Shown here in pieces: positions 52,376 through 61,923 of a stretch of 64,000 nucleotides of DNA; positions within the stretch are counted from its first letter, which is position 1, and each line of letters opens with the position of its first letter. Under the pieces are notes generated by a model. It was not told the origin of the DNA and did not search any database. It worked only from the letters and a program-made list of their open reading frames with translations. This stretch comes from CAZPMO01 sp964587515 (GTDB lineage: Bacteria > Pseudomonadota > Alphaproteobacteria > MPNO01). The stretch is taken from the NCBI GenBank assembly GCA_964587515.1, contig CAZPMO010000004.1:1-64000 (forward strand). The letters are read 5' to 3'. Position numbers and translations under genes: made by a program.

Positions 52376-53770
52376 TCAGGCTTCCAGCATGCGGCGCAGC
52401 AATTCGACGTCTTCGGAGAACGTCGCATCGGTCGAGCGCAACTCGTCGATCTTTTTTACCGCGTGCATGACCGTGGTGTGGTCCCGCCCGCCGAATTTGC
52501 GGCCGATTTCCGGGAGCGAGCGCGTCGTCAGTTGTTTCGCCAGATACATGGCGACCTGCCGCGGCCGGGCGACGGCGCGCGAGCGGCGCGCGGAATGCAT
52601 GTCGGCGATCCGGATATTGAAGTGCTCGGCGACGCGCTTTTGGATCTCCTCGATGGTTACCCGGCGGTCATGGGCGCGCAGCAGGTCGTGCAACACTTCC
52701 TGGCAGCTTTCCATCGTGATCTCACGGCCGACCAGCGTCGCGTTCGCCACCACCCGGTTGAGCGCGCCTTCGAGTTCGCGCACGGACGTGGTGATCTTAT
52801 GGGCGAGAAACTCCAACACCTTGGTCGGGATTTCGGTGCCGAGCTGTTCGGCCTTGGATTGCAGAATTCCGACCCTGAGCTCGTACGTCGTGGCGTGAAT
52901 ATCGGCGACCAGCCCCCAGCCAAGACGCGAGCGCAGCCGTTCCTCCATGCCTTCCAGATCAGACGGCGATTTGTCCGCCGAGACGATCACCTGCCGGTTA
53001 TTGTCAACCAGGGCATTGAAAGTATGGAAAAATTCCTCCTGGGTAGATTCTTTTCCATTGATAAACTGGACATCGTCGATCATCAGAACATCGACCGACC
53101 GAAAGCGTTCCTTGAACGCCATCGTGTCTTGGAACCGAAGCGCGCGAATAAAGTGATACATGAACTTTTCGGCCGACATATAGGCGACCTTGCGTTCGGG
53201 CTGGCGCGTGCGGATATGCCAGGCGATGGCGTGCATCAAATGGGTCTTGCCGAGCCCGACGCCACCGTACAGGAACAGCGGGTTGTAGGCCGCGGTCGAT
53301 GAATCCGCGACGCGGCGCGCGGCGGCATAGGCAAGCTCGTTCGGCTTGCCGACCACAAAATTCTCGAAAACGAATCTCGGATCGAGCGCACCGCCGAATT
53401 CGTCCACGTCGGCGGCGCGCGGGGCGGCGCCGGATGCCTCAACCTCTCTGATCGCGGACGCCGGAGCGCCGCTTTCGCGTCGCGCGACTTGCACCCGCGC
53501 GGGCTGAGCCTGGATTACGATATCGAGCGAATCGACCGAAGGGTCCTCGTCCATCCACAACTCGCGAATACGGTCGCCGTAATGGCCGACGACCCAGTCG
53601 CGCATGAAACGCGTGGGAACCGCGACACGAACGGTCCCGCTGGCGACGTCGAGCAGAGTTAGCGGTTTTAGCCAGCTTTTATATGCCGATTCGCCAACCT
53701 CGGCCCGAAGCACGCCGCGAACGCGCGCCCAGTTCGCCGCTACACCTGGTTCCAAAGCCCCACGCGCCAT
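52376..53770 (-). CDS. dnaA: Chromosomal replication initiator DnaA
   Basis: About 464 residues. Domain I (about 1-85) starts NWARVRGVLRAEVGESAYKSW. A linker precedes the AAA+ domain III (about 130-345), which has Walker A GGVGLGKTHLMHA and Walker B VLMIDDVQF. Domain IV ends with the DnaA signature FGGRDHTTVMHAVKKI. I chose ATG 53770 (MARGALEPGVA), 9 bases after ggaagg; an in-frame ATG at 53794 would add eight residues. It opens the replication origin, which I could not locate here. Confidence 0.97.
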   Translation of the reverse strand: MARGALEPGVAANWARVRGVLRAEVGESAYKSWLKPLTLLDVASGTVRVAVPTRFMRDWVVGHYGDRIRELWMDEDPSVDSLDIVIQAQPARVQVARRESGAPASAIREVEASGAAPRAADVDEFGGALDPRFVFENFVVGKPNELAYAAARRVADSSTAAYNPLFLYGGVGLGKTHLMHAIAWHIRTRQPERKVAYMSAEKFMYHFIRALRFQDTMAFKERFRSVDVLMIDDVQFINGKESTQEEFFHTFNALVDNNRQVIVSADKSPSDLEGMEERLRSRLGWGLVADIHATTYELRVGILQSKAEQLGTEIPTKVLEFLAHKITTSVRELEGALNRVVANATLVGREITMESCQEVLHDLLRAHDRRVTIEEIQKRVAEHFNIRIADMHSARRSRAVARPRQVAMYLAKQLTTRSLPEIGRKFGGRDHTTVMHAVKKIDELRSTDATFSEDVELLRRMLEA

Positions 53771-54306
53771 GGTCAACAACCTTCCGCCCGGCACGCCGGG
53801 GATTCATCACACAAAGATCGAAGACCCACCATCGTGGTCTCGCCACGCCGATTTTTCGAATGCCTTAGATCAGTCCCTTTAATCGCCATGCCCGAGAAAT
53901 CCTCACATACGGCCGACCCCGTTTCGCCGGGATTCGCCACGGACTTCTGGTTCATTGAATGCCCCCTGCCTGCCGATTTATTTTTCGCCGTCGGCGAAAT
54001 ATCGGCCCATTACATATCGGTTACTTAGCAAATCTCGTTGAATACAGACCGCGATATAGTCTGCTAAGCCCCTGACCGCAATGATGAAGTAAAATTTGCC
54101 TTTTTTATTTTGGAAACGGGTCCCCTAACCGTTTCGACAGGTTCCAATGTAACGACCACTGAACGGGCTGGCAATGGGTCCGAACAGAGAACGTAAAAAA
54201 AAATTCGGCGACAGAGGCGAATCCGACACACTGGTGGACCAAAAAAAACGCCGCGGGCAAATCCGCGGCGTCTGATTTTCGGGGCGCGTTAGCGCCGAGG
54301 CGTGGC
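53771..54306. promoter_or_regulatory. Intergenic region between rpsT and dnaA
   Basis: About 535 bases without a convincing gene. It should hold the dnaA promoter. It is moderately AT-rich at about 53960-54125 and has A-tracts near 54195-54205. No TTATCCACA-type DnaA box was found by eye; the nearest is a partial tcatcacaca near 53804-53813. The rpsT terminator occupies its far end (54241-54271). Confidence 0.6.
54241..54271 (-). terminator. Rho-independent terminator of rpsT
   Basis: A 9-bp GC-rich inverted repeat (acgccgcgg / ccgcggcgt, 54248-54256 and 54263-54271) with a 6-base loop. Read on the minus strand it is followed by eight T, 36 bases after the rpsT stop. This is a textbook intrinsic terminator. 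Confidence 0.93.
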
Positions 54307-54570
54307 TTACGACAACCCCTTGATACGGGCGGAAAGCCGCGAAATCTTTCGCGATGCGGTGTTGCGATGCATCACTCCGTGACCCACGCCGCGCATGATT
54401 TCGGGCTGGGCTTCTTTCAAGGCCTGCTGCGCGGCGGACTTGTCGCTGCCCTCAATGGCGTTCTCGATCTTGCGGATGAAGGTCCGAACCCGGCTGACGC
54501 GCGCGTGGTTTACTTCGGTGCGTCGTCCATTGCGTCGGACGCGTTTCTTCGCCGATTTAGTATTCGCCAT
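54307..54570 (-). CDS. rpsT: 30S ribosomal protein S20
   Basis: An 87-residue basic helical protein of the small ribosomal subunit. It begins MANTKSAKKRVRRNGRR, has RTFIRKIENAIEGSDKSAAQQAL in the middle and ends HRNTASRKISRLSARIKGL, matching S20 along its whole length. It lies between the enoyl-CoA hydratase gene and dnaA in the same direction, the usual alphaproteobacterial order. A strong terminator follows. Confidence 0.97.
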   Translation of the reverse strand: MANTKSAKKRVRRNGRRTEVNHARVSRVRTFIRKIENAIEGSDKSAAQQALKEAQPEIMRGVGHGVMHRNTASRKISRLSARIKGLS

Positions 54571-54666
54571 TACAAGGGCCCATAAAAGTGACGGACAAAA
54601 GAGGGTGCGTTTTTAAGGCCGTAGAGCGCCAGGGTCAAGCGGTTCCGCATAGTCGGGACATGTGGT

Positions 54667-55443
54667 TCAACGCCCCCCGAATTTGGGCGGGCGCTTGTCG
54701 ATGAAGGCGGCCATGCCCTCCTTCTGATCGTCGGCGCCGAAACACGCCTGGAACAGCCGGCGCTCGAACCGGATACCTTCGTTCTGAGGGATTTCATTGG
54801 CGCGGTTGATCGATTCCTTGACCATCATCGCGACCGGTGGAGACATATCGGCGATGCGTTGGGCCGCCTTGATGGCCTCCTCCATCAATTCCGCAACCGG
54901 AACGATACGGCTGATCAAGCCGGCGCGCTCAGCCTCTTCGGCATCCATCATGCGACCGGTAAGGCACATTTCCATCGATTTCGCCTTGCCGACCGCATGG
55001 GTCAGACGCTGGGTGCCGCCCAAACCCGGAGGAATGCCGAGCGTGATCTCGGGTTGGCCGAATTTCGCGTTGTCGGCCGCGATGATGAAATCGCACATCA
55101 TCGCGAGTTCGCAGCCGCCGCCCAGCGCAAAGCCGGCGACAGCGGCGATGACCGGCTTGCGACACTCACCGAGACGTTCCCAATTCGTGGTGATGAAATC
55201 CGACGTGTAAGTTTCCGGCCATTCGTTGCTCTGCATTTCCTTGATGTCGGCGCCGGCGGCGAAGGCCTTTTCCGAGCCGGTGACGACCAGTGCGCCGATC
55301 TTGTCATCCGCCTCGAATTCGTCGACCGCGTCGCTGATTTCGGTCATCACGGCGGCGGAAAGCGCGTTCAGGGCCTTGGGCCGATTGATGGTGATGGTGC
55401 CGACGCCGCCCTGTCGCTCAACGATTATATTTTCAAATGCCAT
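54667..55443 (-). CDS. Enoyl-CoA hydratase
   Basis: A 258-residue crotonase, the type that hydrates trans-2-enoyl-CoA in beta-oxidation. It shows INRPKALNALS, AFAAGADIKEMQ (first oxyanion residues, about 63-74), ALGGGCELAMMCDFI (second oxyanion glycine, about 106-120), and both catalytic glutamates in CELAMM and GQPEITLGIPPGLGG (about residues 112 and 133-147). It lies upstream of rpsT, a position conserved in many Alphaproteobacteria. Confidence 0.95.
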   Translation of the reverse strand: MAFENIIVERQGGVGTITINRPKALNALSAAVMTEISDAVDEFEADDKIGALVVTGSEKAFAAGADIKEMQSNEWPETYTSDFITTNWERLGECRKPVIAAVAGFALGGGCELAMMCDFIIAADNAKFGQPEITLGIPPGLGGTQRLTHAVGKAKSMEMCLTGRMMDAEEAERAGLISRIVPVAELMEEAIKAAQRIADMSPPVAMMVKESINRANEIPQNEGIRFERRLFQACFGADDQKEGMAAFIDKRPPKFGGR

Positions 55444-55496
55444 GGGAATTCTCCTCCAACCCCGCGTTCCATCGCGAGATATCCGTTGTATTGCCG

Positions 55497-55877
55497 TTAA
55501 CGGGGTGACAACGCAAAACGCACGGTCAGCCCATCTGTCTCCTTGGTAAATTCGAGCCGCAAGATTTCGCCCTCGCGGCTAAACCGGTTCGGTCGGGTCG
55601 TTTTCCAACCGAGTTGCGGCAGCGCGCGCCCGTAATAATCCAGCACGGCGGGCCGCGCCACGTTTCCTTTCGCGAACATCGTCACGATCCGGCCTCTTGG
55701 ATTATCGAATACCAGCCCAGCCTCGACAATTTCCGTCAGCCCGGTCATCAGCGGCATGTCCTCGACGAGGCTGAAAAATCTCTCGGCGGCCGTGCCCCGC
55801 ACGGCCGGCGCCATGCCCAGGGCAAAGCCAAGAACCAGCCATTTCGCAGTTCTGCTTGATCGGAGGAATTTCAGCAT
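55497..55877 (-). CDS. Conserved small exported protein, function unknown
   Basis: A 126-residue protein with a signal peptide or anchor (AKWLVLGFALGMAPAVRGTA, about residues 11-30). The mature part has the pattern VDNPRGRIV-like (VFDNPRGRIVTMFAKG), LDYYGRALPQLGWK, and LRLEFTKETDGLTVRFAL. I recognise this pattern from the gene lying between mutM and the enoyl-CoA hydratase in several Alphaproteobacteria, but its role is not known. It starts 15 bases after mutM in the same direction and is probably co-transcribed with it. Confidence 0.75.
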   Translation of the reverse strand: MLKFLRSSRTAKWLVLGFALGMAPAVRGTAAERFFSLVEDMPLMTGLTEIVEAGLVFDNPRGRIVTMFAKGNVARPAVLDYYGRALPQLGWKTTRPNRFSREGEILRLEFTKETDGLTVRFALSPR

Positions 55878-55892
55878 GGCACGCCTATTAAA

Positions 55893-56738
55893 TCAGCGCT
55901 GTCGTTTCGCACAATAGAAAGTCGAACGGCCCGCCTGAACGATCCGCCGGACCGATTCGCCGCAATCACAGCCGGGACAAGCCTCGCCCTCGCGACCGTA
56001 GACCTTGAAGCGATGCTGGAAATAACCAAGCTCTCCCGACGGCGCGACATGATCACGCAAGGTCGAGCCGCCGGCGGCGATAGCGTCCGCAAGAACCTCG
56101 CGAATTGATTTCGCGAGCCGTTCCGCGCGCGCGCCCTGGACTGTCGCCGCTTTGCGCCTGGGCGACAACCCGGCCATGAACAGCGCCTCGCAGACATAGA
56201 TGTTGCCGAGTCCCGCGACATTACGCTGATCAAGCAGAGCGGACTTTATCGGCGTATTGCGCCCGGCCAGCCGTTCGGCCAGCACGCGCCCGGTAAAATC
56301 CTCACCGGTGGGTTCGGGACCCAAGTGGGCCAACATCGGGTGACGTGCAAGCTCGTCTTCGCTGGTCAGCGCCATCAGCCCGAACCGGCGCGGGTCGGCA
56401 AACCGGATCAGCGTACCGTTCCCGACCTTGAAAACGACATGTTCATGCTTGCCGTCGGGGCCCGGAGGTCCGCCGCGCCCGGATACATCGTCGATTATCA
56501 TGCGCCCCGACATGCCCAGGTGAACGATCAACACCGTTCCGTCATCGCAATGAATGAGCAGATATTTCGCGCGTCGGTCGAGTCGCGAAATCACGCGTCC
56601 AGCCAGCGCATCGGCGAACCCGTCGGGCAGCCGCACGCGCAAATCGGCGCGGTTGACCCGTACATGGGCAAAGGGCCGGCCTTCCATAACGGTGGCCAGG
56701 CCGCGTCGTACGGTCTCGACTTCGGGTAACTCGGGCAT
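55893..56738 (-). CDS. mutM: Formamidopyrimidine-DNA glycosylase (Fpg/MutM)
   Basis: A 281-residue bifunctional glycosylase/AP lyase that removes 8-oxoguanine. The N-terminus MPELPEVETVRRGL supplies the catalytic proline and glutamate. The conserved lysine is in DRRAKYLLIH, the DNA-binding loop in NVAGLGNIYVCEALF, and the zinc finger in CPGCDCGESVRRIVQAGRST with a final C (about 247-275). The first cysteine spacing (CPGCDC) is slightly crowded but the four ligands can be satisfied. It is divergent from ubiE with 49 bases between. Confidence 0.96.
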   Translation of the reverse strand: MPELPEVETVRRGLATVMEGRPFAHVRVNRADLRVRLPDGFADALAGRVISRLDRRAKYLLIHCDDGTVLIVHLGMSGRMIIDDVSGRGGPPGPDGKHEHVVFKVGNGTLIRFADPRRFGLMALTSEDELARHPMLAHLGPEPTGEDFTGRVLAERLAGRNTPIKSALLDQRNVAGLGNIYVCEALFMAGLSPRRKAATVQGARAERLAKSIREVLADAIAAGGSTLRDHVAPSGELGYFQHRFKVYGREGEACPGCDCGESVRRIVQAGRSTFYCAKRQR

Positions 56739-56787
56739 ATGCGCTCATGGTAGCGCCACATGCGGCGGCGCGCTATCTTTGCCGAAC

Positions 56788-57552
56788 ATGGCAAGTACTT
56801 CCGACGACGAGCCGGCCGAGAGCGTCAAATTCGGACATCGGCGGGTGGACGCGGACGCGCATCCCGGCATGGTGCGCGAGGTATTCGATTCCGTCGCCGG
56901 CCGCTACGATTTGATGAACGATCTGATGAGCGGCGGACTGCACCGGCTGTGGAAGTCGGCGCTGCTGGATTGGCTGAATCCCAGGGACGGCATGGCCCTT
57001 GTCGATGTCGCGGGCGGAACCGGCGATATCGCATTCGGATTTCTCTCACGCGCGCCGGGGGGAGGCGCGACGATCTGCGACATCAACACCGAAATGCTCT
57101 CGGTCTGCGCCGATCGCGCCCTCGACCGGGGGCTGGTCACGGGCCTGTCGCTGGCGTGCGCCAATGCGGAGCAATTACCGGTGGCGTCGCGCACCGCCGA
57201 TTGCTGCACCATCGCCTTTGGATTGCGCAACGTCACCCATCGCGGGCGCGCGCTGGCCGAGATGCACCGGATCTTGCGACCGGGAGGCCATTTCCTATGC
57301 CTCGAATTCAGCCACCCGGTGCTGCCGCTGCTGCGCCCACTCTACGACCTTTATTCGTATCGTGTTCTGCCGGCGCTTGGCGCGCGGGTTGCGGGAGACC
57401 GAGACGCTTATTCATATCTTGTTGAAAGCATTCGCGAATTTCCCGACCAGGAAACGTTGGCCGGTGAAATGCATGACGCCGGTTTCGCCAACGTGATCTA
57501 TCGCAACCAATCCGGCGGAATTGTCGCGATCCACTCCGGCTGGCGCGTCTGA
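56788..57552 (+). CDS. ubiE: Ubiquinone/menaquinone C-methyltransferase UbiE
   Basis: A 254-residue SAM-dependent methyltransferase of quinone biosynthesis. It shows VFDSVAGRYDLMNDLMSGGLHRLWK (about 32-56), the SAM motif LVDVAGGTGDIAF (about 70-82) and the UbiE signatures AFGLRNVTHRGRALAEMHRIL and FLCLEFSHP. I chose ATG 56788 (MASTSDDEPAES); the open frame extends upstream into mutM antisense and is not coding there. It is followed 3 bases later by ubiB, a classical pair. Confidence 0.96.
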   Translation: MASTSDDEPAESVKFGHRRVDADAHPGMVREVFDSVAGRYDLMNDLMSGGLHRLWKSALLDWLNPRDGMALVDVAGGTGDIAFGFLSRAPGGGATICDINTEMLSVCADRALDRGLVTGLSLACANAEQLPVASRTADCCTIAFGLRNVTHRGRALAEMHRILRPGGHFLCLEFSHPVLPLLRPLYDLYSYRVLPALGARVAGDRDAYSYLVESIREFPDQETLAGEMHDAGFANVIYRNQSGGIVAIHSGWRV

Positions 57553-57555
57553 ATA

Positions 57556-59109
57556 ATGTTCCGCGCATTTCGCAACATCGGCCGGTTGCTGACAATTTTG
57601 CGCACACTGGCGCGCCATGACGCGCTCGCGGCGCTTGGGGTCGCACCGGGATTCTCCGCGCGTCTCGCACTGCGCATACTGGCGGGATCGCGCCTAAAGG
57701 GTGTTGCTTCGCTTCCCGCCGGAGAGCGGCTCGCGCTTGCCCTTCAGGCGCTGGGGCCGGCCTTCATCAAGCTCGGCCAGGCGCTTTCGGTGCGGTCCGA
57801 CCTGATCGGTGAGGAAGTCGCCGAAGACTTATCCGCCTTGCAGGACCGATTGCCGCCTTTTTCCGGGGACGAAGCGCGGCGCACGATAGAATTGGAGCTC
57901 GGGAGGGAGATGGACGAGCTGTTCGCCTCCTTCGACGATACGCCGGTCGCGGCGGCGTCCATCGCCCAGGTCCACCGCGCCACCACGACCGAAGGCGCCG
58001 AGGTCGCGGTCAAGGTGCTGCGGCCCGCAATCGAGATCGCATTCGCGCGCGACATGGACTTGCTGGCCTGGCTCGCGGAAATCGCGGAGTGGTGGCGCCC
58101 CGATCTGCGCCGCCTGAAACCGGTCGAAATCGTGGAGACATTGGCGACCACGGTCGAGATCGAGATGGATCTCCGTTTCGAGGCGGCGGCGGCCGACGAG
58201 CTGCGCCAGAATTTCGCCGACGAAGCCAAATTTCAAGTGCCGCTGGTTGACTGGCCACGTACCGCGCGCCGGGTGCTGACCACCAGCTGGGTGGACGGTA
58301 TCCCGATCGACGAACGCGCGGCGCTGGAAGAAGCCGGCCATGACCTTTCAGCGATCGTCGCCAATACCGCGAAGGTGTTCTTTCTCCAGGTCTTCCGCGA
58401 CGGCTTCTTTCATGCCGATCTGCACCCGGGAAACCTGTTCGTCGATGCCGACGGCGCGGTCAACGCGGTGGATTTCGGCATCATGGGCCGGCTCGACAAG
58501 CGCACGCGGCAATATCTGGCGGAGATGCTGCTGGGGTTCCTGACCGGCGATTACCGACAAGTCGCGGAAGTTCATGTGCGCGCCGGCTATATTCCAGCCG
58601 ACCAGTCGGTGGACGCCTTCGCGCAGGCGGCGCGATCCATAGCCGAGCCGATCCTGGGCCTGCCGCTTGAAGATATTTCCCTGGCCCGGCTGCTGGCCCA
58701 GCTTTTCCAGGTCACCGAAAAATTCAAGATGGAGGCGCAGCCGCAGCTTCTGCTGTTGCAAAAGACCATGCTGGTGGCCGAAGGCGTCGGGCGCCGCCTG
58801 CACCCGGAGATCAACATGTGGGAACTGGCGCGGCCGCTAATCGAGGATTGGGTGGTCGAGAACATGGGCCCCGAGGCGCGCATTCGCGACACGGTCGGCG
58901 ACGTGCTGCGTGGGCTGGGGCGCCTGCCGGCCTTGTTGGCGGATATGGAGGAAACCGTCGAGGAGATGGCGCGCGGAGGGCTCAAACTGCATCCCGACAC
59001 GGTGCGCGCGGTCGCCGAAGCGCAGCGCGCGCGTCGACGGACCTGGCCGTTCTGGGCCGGTGCGGCGGTGGTCGTGATTTTGATCGCGGTCCTTGCCGGG
59101 CGCATGTAG
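57556..59109 (+). CDS. ubiB: Ubiquinone biosynthesis protein UbiB (ABC1 kinase-like)
   Basis: A 517-residue atypical kinase/ATPase that supports late steps of ubiquinone synthesis. The family KxGQ motif is in AFIKLGQALSVRSDLI (about residues 71-86). Later come AAASIAQVHRA, the nucleotide-binding AVKVLRP, HADLHPGNLF (about 288-297) and AVDFGIMGRL. A C-terminal membrane helix (FWAGAAVVVILIAVLAG, about 498-514) anchors it to the inner membrane. It starts 3 bases after ubiE and is co-transcribed. Confidence 0.96.
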   Translation: MFRAFRNIGRLLTILRTLARHDALAALGVAPGFSARLALRILAGSRLKGVASLPAGERLALALQALGPAFIKLGQALSVRSDLIGEEVAEDLSALQDRLPPFSGDEARRTIELELGREMDELFASFDDTPVAAASIAQVHRATTTEGAEVAVKVLRPAIEIAFARDMDLLAWLAEIAEWWRPDLRRLKPVEIVETLATTVEIEMDLRFEAAAADELRQNFADEAKFQVPLVDWPRTARRVLTTSWVDGIPIDERAALEEAGHDLSAIVANTAKVFFLQVFRDGFFHADLHPGNLFVDADGAVNAVDFGIMGRLDKRTRQYLAEMLLGFLTGDYRQVAEVHVRAGYIPADQSVDAFAQAARSIAEPILGLPLEDISLARLLAQLFQVTEKFKMEAQPQLLLLQKTMLVAEGVGRRLHPEINMWELARPLIEDWVVENMGPEARIRDTVGDVLRGLGRLPALLADMEETVEEMARGGLKLHPDTVRAVAEAQRARRRTWPFWAGAAVVVILIAVLAGRM

Positions 59110-59151
59110 CGGTTTTCGCGTTTGCCCGGCGCGGCACCGTGGCGTTAATCG

Positions 59152-60435
59152 GTGGAATATGTTAGGTGGCGAAAGCGGGCGACATCCCGTGCGAATATTG
59201 CCAATGCCCGGAAAATCGCCGATGAATTTTTACAAGTGACACGACGACTTCATAACGGTCATGTGCTCGGTTTCGCGGCGGCGCTGGCGCCGGTTGTCGG
59301 GGTTTATGCCCCGCTGGCGCTGGCGGCGGGCGTGTTGATAATCGCGCTGTTTGCTGTGGCGACGCGCTTTGCGCGCGACCGGACCTGGCCCCGGCCGGCC
59401 CGTGCGCCGACCATCATCATCGCGCTTGCCGTTATCTGGTCGGCGACCAGCTTTATATGGTCGATCGATCCTTCGTTACTTTCCATCGTGAAACTGGCGC
59501 GGCTCGCCGCGCTGTTGCTGGCCGGGCTCGTGCTGGTCGATTGCGCGCGCGCGATGCGACCCGAGGAAGTCCGGATCTTCGAGAAATGCATGTTCTTCGG
59601 CTTTGGATTGGCGATCGTTGTCCTGGTCGTCGACCTAACCACCAACGCCCTGATATTGCGGTCGTTCATCGGAAAATCCGGTGAGTGGGGCGGGGTTTCC
59701 TTCCGGTACAATCGCGGCACGACGGTCATGGCATTGATGCTGTGGCCGGTCGTGCTCGCCGCCACACGACGGTCCCTTTGGCTGGCGGCCGCGATCTGGG
59801 CGGGAACATTTGCAGTCATCGCCTTATTCGACAGCAACGCGGCGAAGCTCGGCGTGCTCGGCGGCGGCCTTTGTGTCGCGCTAAGCGGCTTTTCGCCCCG
59901 CCGCATGGCCTCTTTCGCCGCGGCGGGAATCGTCGCGGTGATGCTGGCCACGCCGTTTTCTCTGGGCTGGGTGAACGCGATAAAAGAGGCGCCCATCGGC
60001 ACCCTGCCAATCCCCAATTCCTCGCATCACCGCCTTCTGATCTGGAAATTTACCGCCGATCGCATTGCCGAACGGCCCGTTCTCGGTTGGGGGTTCAATT
60101 CATCGCGCTCGATCCCCGGCAACAAAAAAGATATCGCGTTCGCCTCGCCGGCGCTGCCGCTTCATCCGCACAATGCATGGCTGCAGTGGACGCTCGAACT
60201 GGGCGTGGTCGGCGCCCTGCTCGGCGCCGCGATCATGGCCTGGCTGTGCCTGCGGGCGCGCGCCGAAGATTTCGACTGGCGCGAGACGGGTGCCACCCTG
60301 GGACTTGTCGTCGCGACGTTTCTGATTTCCGGCGTCGCGTACGGAATCTGGCAAAGCTGGTGGATCGGCACGATGTTTTTCGCGGCGTCTTTTCTCGCGG
60401 CGTCGGTGAAGCGGGATGCCGATGATTCGAGTTAA
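59152..60435 (+). CDS. O-antigen ligase family protein (Wzy_C)
   Basis: A multi-pass membrane protein of up to 427 residues with about ten helices. The Wzy_C signature is visible: HRLLIWKFTADRIAERPVLGWGFNSSRS (about residues 291-318, quoted in part: ERPVLGWGFNSSRS) and LHPHNAWLQWTLELGVVG with the conserved histidine and glutamate. It should transfer or polymerise surface polysaccharide in the periplasm. The GTG start is weakly supported; a GTG near 59236 just before the first helix is an alternative. No other polysaccharide gene lies nearby. The convergent barrel gene follows. Confidence 0.83.
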   Translation: MEYVRWRKRATSRANIANARKIADEFLQVTRRLHNGHVLGFAAALAPVVGVYAPLALAAGVLIIALFAVATRFARDRTWPRPARAPTIIIALAVIWSATSFIWSIDPSLLSIVKLARLAALLLAGLVLVDCARAMRPEEVRIFEKCMFFGFGLAIVVLVVDLTTNALILRSFIGKSGEWGGVSFRYNRGTTVMALMLWPVVLAATRRSLWLAAAIWAGTFAVIALFDSNAAKLGVLGGGLCVALSGFSPRRMASFAAAGIVAVMLATPFSLGWVNAIKEAPIGTLPIPNSSHHRLLIWKFTADRIAERPVLGWGFNSSRSIPGNKKDIAFASPALPLHPHNAWLQWTLELGVVGALLGAAIMAWLCLRARAEDFDWRETGATLGLVVATFLISGVAYGIWQSWWIGTMFFAASFLAASVKRDADDSS

Positions 60436-60480
60436 CCCAGCCCGCGTTTCTCTATTTCGACCGCCACTGAAAACACGCCG

Positions 60481-61761
60481 CTAAAAGAAGATTCGCAGAC
60501 TGAGGTTCACGAATACCGGATCCAGTGTCAGTTGAGCCGACTGCTGGTTGACCGTCACCTCGGTGTCGAACAGAAAGACATGTTTCGCCTCGACGCCAAG
60601 GGCGATGTCGTTGGCGATGAAATACTCGACCCCCGCGCCCACGGCGGCGACTGGCGTCGCCTCGAAGTCTCCCGTCACGCCGTTCACGCCGGCGGGAATA
60701 CGCCGGTCGTTGAATTCGCCATAGCCGACCCCCGCGCCGAGCAGGGCGTAGGGAACCAGCTTGTCCCCGAGCATCGGATAGCGCGCGCGAAGCTGAACGA
60801 TATTGGTCCATACCGAATATTCGACGACCTCGCCGACACCCGGCGTCGTCAACGCGGTCTACAGAAGAGAGGCTTCCAGCCGGCCGGGAAGCCCCTCCGC
60901 CGCCAATTCAAAACCCAGATAACGGTTAACGTTCAGCCCGAAGGCTAGGCCGCCGAAGAAGGTCGGCGTGCCGATTTGCGCATCGGGAACCGAATCGGGC
61001 TTGGTAAAGAAGGCGCCTCCGGCGCGTAGTGCGAAGTACCCCCTGAAATCGTCATTGTCGATTGCCGCGGCGCGCGCCGTCGGCTCCCGAGACGGCTTAT
61101 CGAAGAAGACGCGTACGCCAATGGTGCCGATCAGCGCGCTGAAATCGAGGGGCGCGGACTGTCCCGCGAACTCGGCTTCGACATCGGCGATGTAATGCTT
61201 ACCCTCGATACCCAGCGCGATGTTGTCAGTCACGAAATATTCGGCGCCGGCGCCCACGGAAGCAACGAAGACAGTTTCCCGGGGACCGTTGAAGGAGATT
61301 GCCGGCCTGCCCGAGACGCCACCCGCGTTCAGGAAATTCCGGTCATTATGTTCCCCGATACCGACGCCGGCGCCCATGATGAAATAGGGCGTCAGCCGAT
61401 CACGCCAGAGCGGAAAACGCAGCCGGGTCTGGGCAAGCAGCGTCCACAACCCGTATTCCGCGATCTTCTCGCCGGTACTGGGTTGCACCAGCGCGGTTTC
61501 AATGAATCCGGCGGCCAGTTCGACGCCCCAGTGACGGTTGATGTTCATCCCGATCTCGCCCCCCTGGAAGCCTTCCAGCGCGGGGCTATCGAGCTCGACA
61601 TTGGTAGAGTCATCGGGGTTGATAAAAATTGTCGTCCCGCCGCGCACCGTAAGATAATCGCGCAGACCATCCCGGTCGGCGGCCTGGGACTCGATTGAAA
61701 TCGACAAAAGGGCCACGGCGACGGCAAGCCATAGGGCAACCCGAAGGAATCGCGCCCACAT
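60481..61761 (-). pseudogene. Two-domain outer-membrane barrel protein with in-frame TAG
   Basis: A signal peptide (MWARFLRVALWLAVAVALLS, cleavage near SQAA) is followed by two similar beta-barrel-like repeats. Repeat 1 (about residues 30-225) has VELAAGFIETALVQPSTGE and GAGAEYFVTDNIALGIEGKH. Repeat 2 has FELAAEGLPGRLEASLL, then TAG at 60859-60861, then in the same frame TALTTPGVGEVVEYSVW, GAGVEYFIANDIALGVEAKH and the terminal LSLRIFF. The repeats align across the stop, where repeat 1 has a glutamate, so one base change (GAG to TAG) explains it. Full length would be about 426 residues. Sequencing error or a truncated product are alternatives. Confidence 0.75.
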
Positions 61762-61923
61762 AATATCTTACGCCCCCTGATTCCACGATTTTCGCATTGG
61801 CCGCGAAAACGAGGCATGATTACCGCTTTGACCGTTCGTCACAACCCGGCGCGCCGAATTGACCCCCGGATAGGGCGGTGATAGCGTCGTTTGGCACGCG
61901 CGAGAAAGCGGGAGAGACGATCA

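Noticed and set aside
53771..54306. Origin of replication
   Set aside because: Gene context is suggestive, but no DnaA-box cluster or AT-rich repeat set could be found by eye, so no origin is called.
60481..60852. A separate small 123-residue gene
   Set aside because: It is in the same frame as the upstream barrel gene, separated only by a TAG, and matches the second half of that gene's repeat; its apparent start is an internal TTG.
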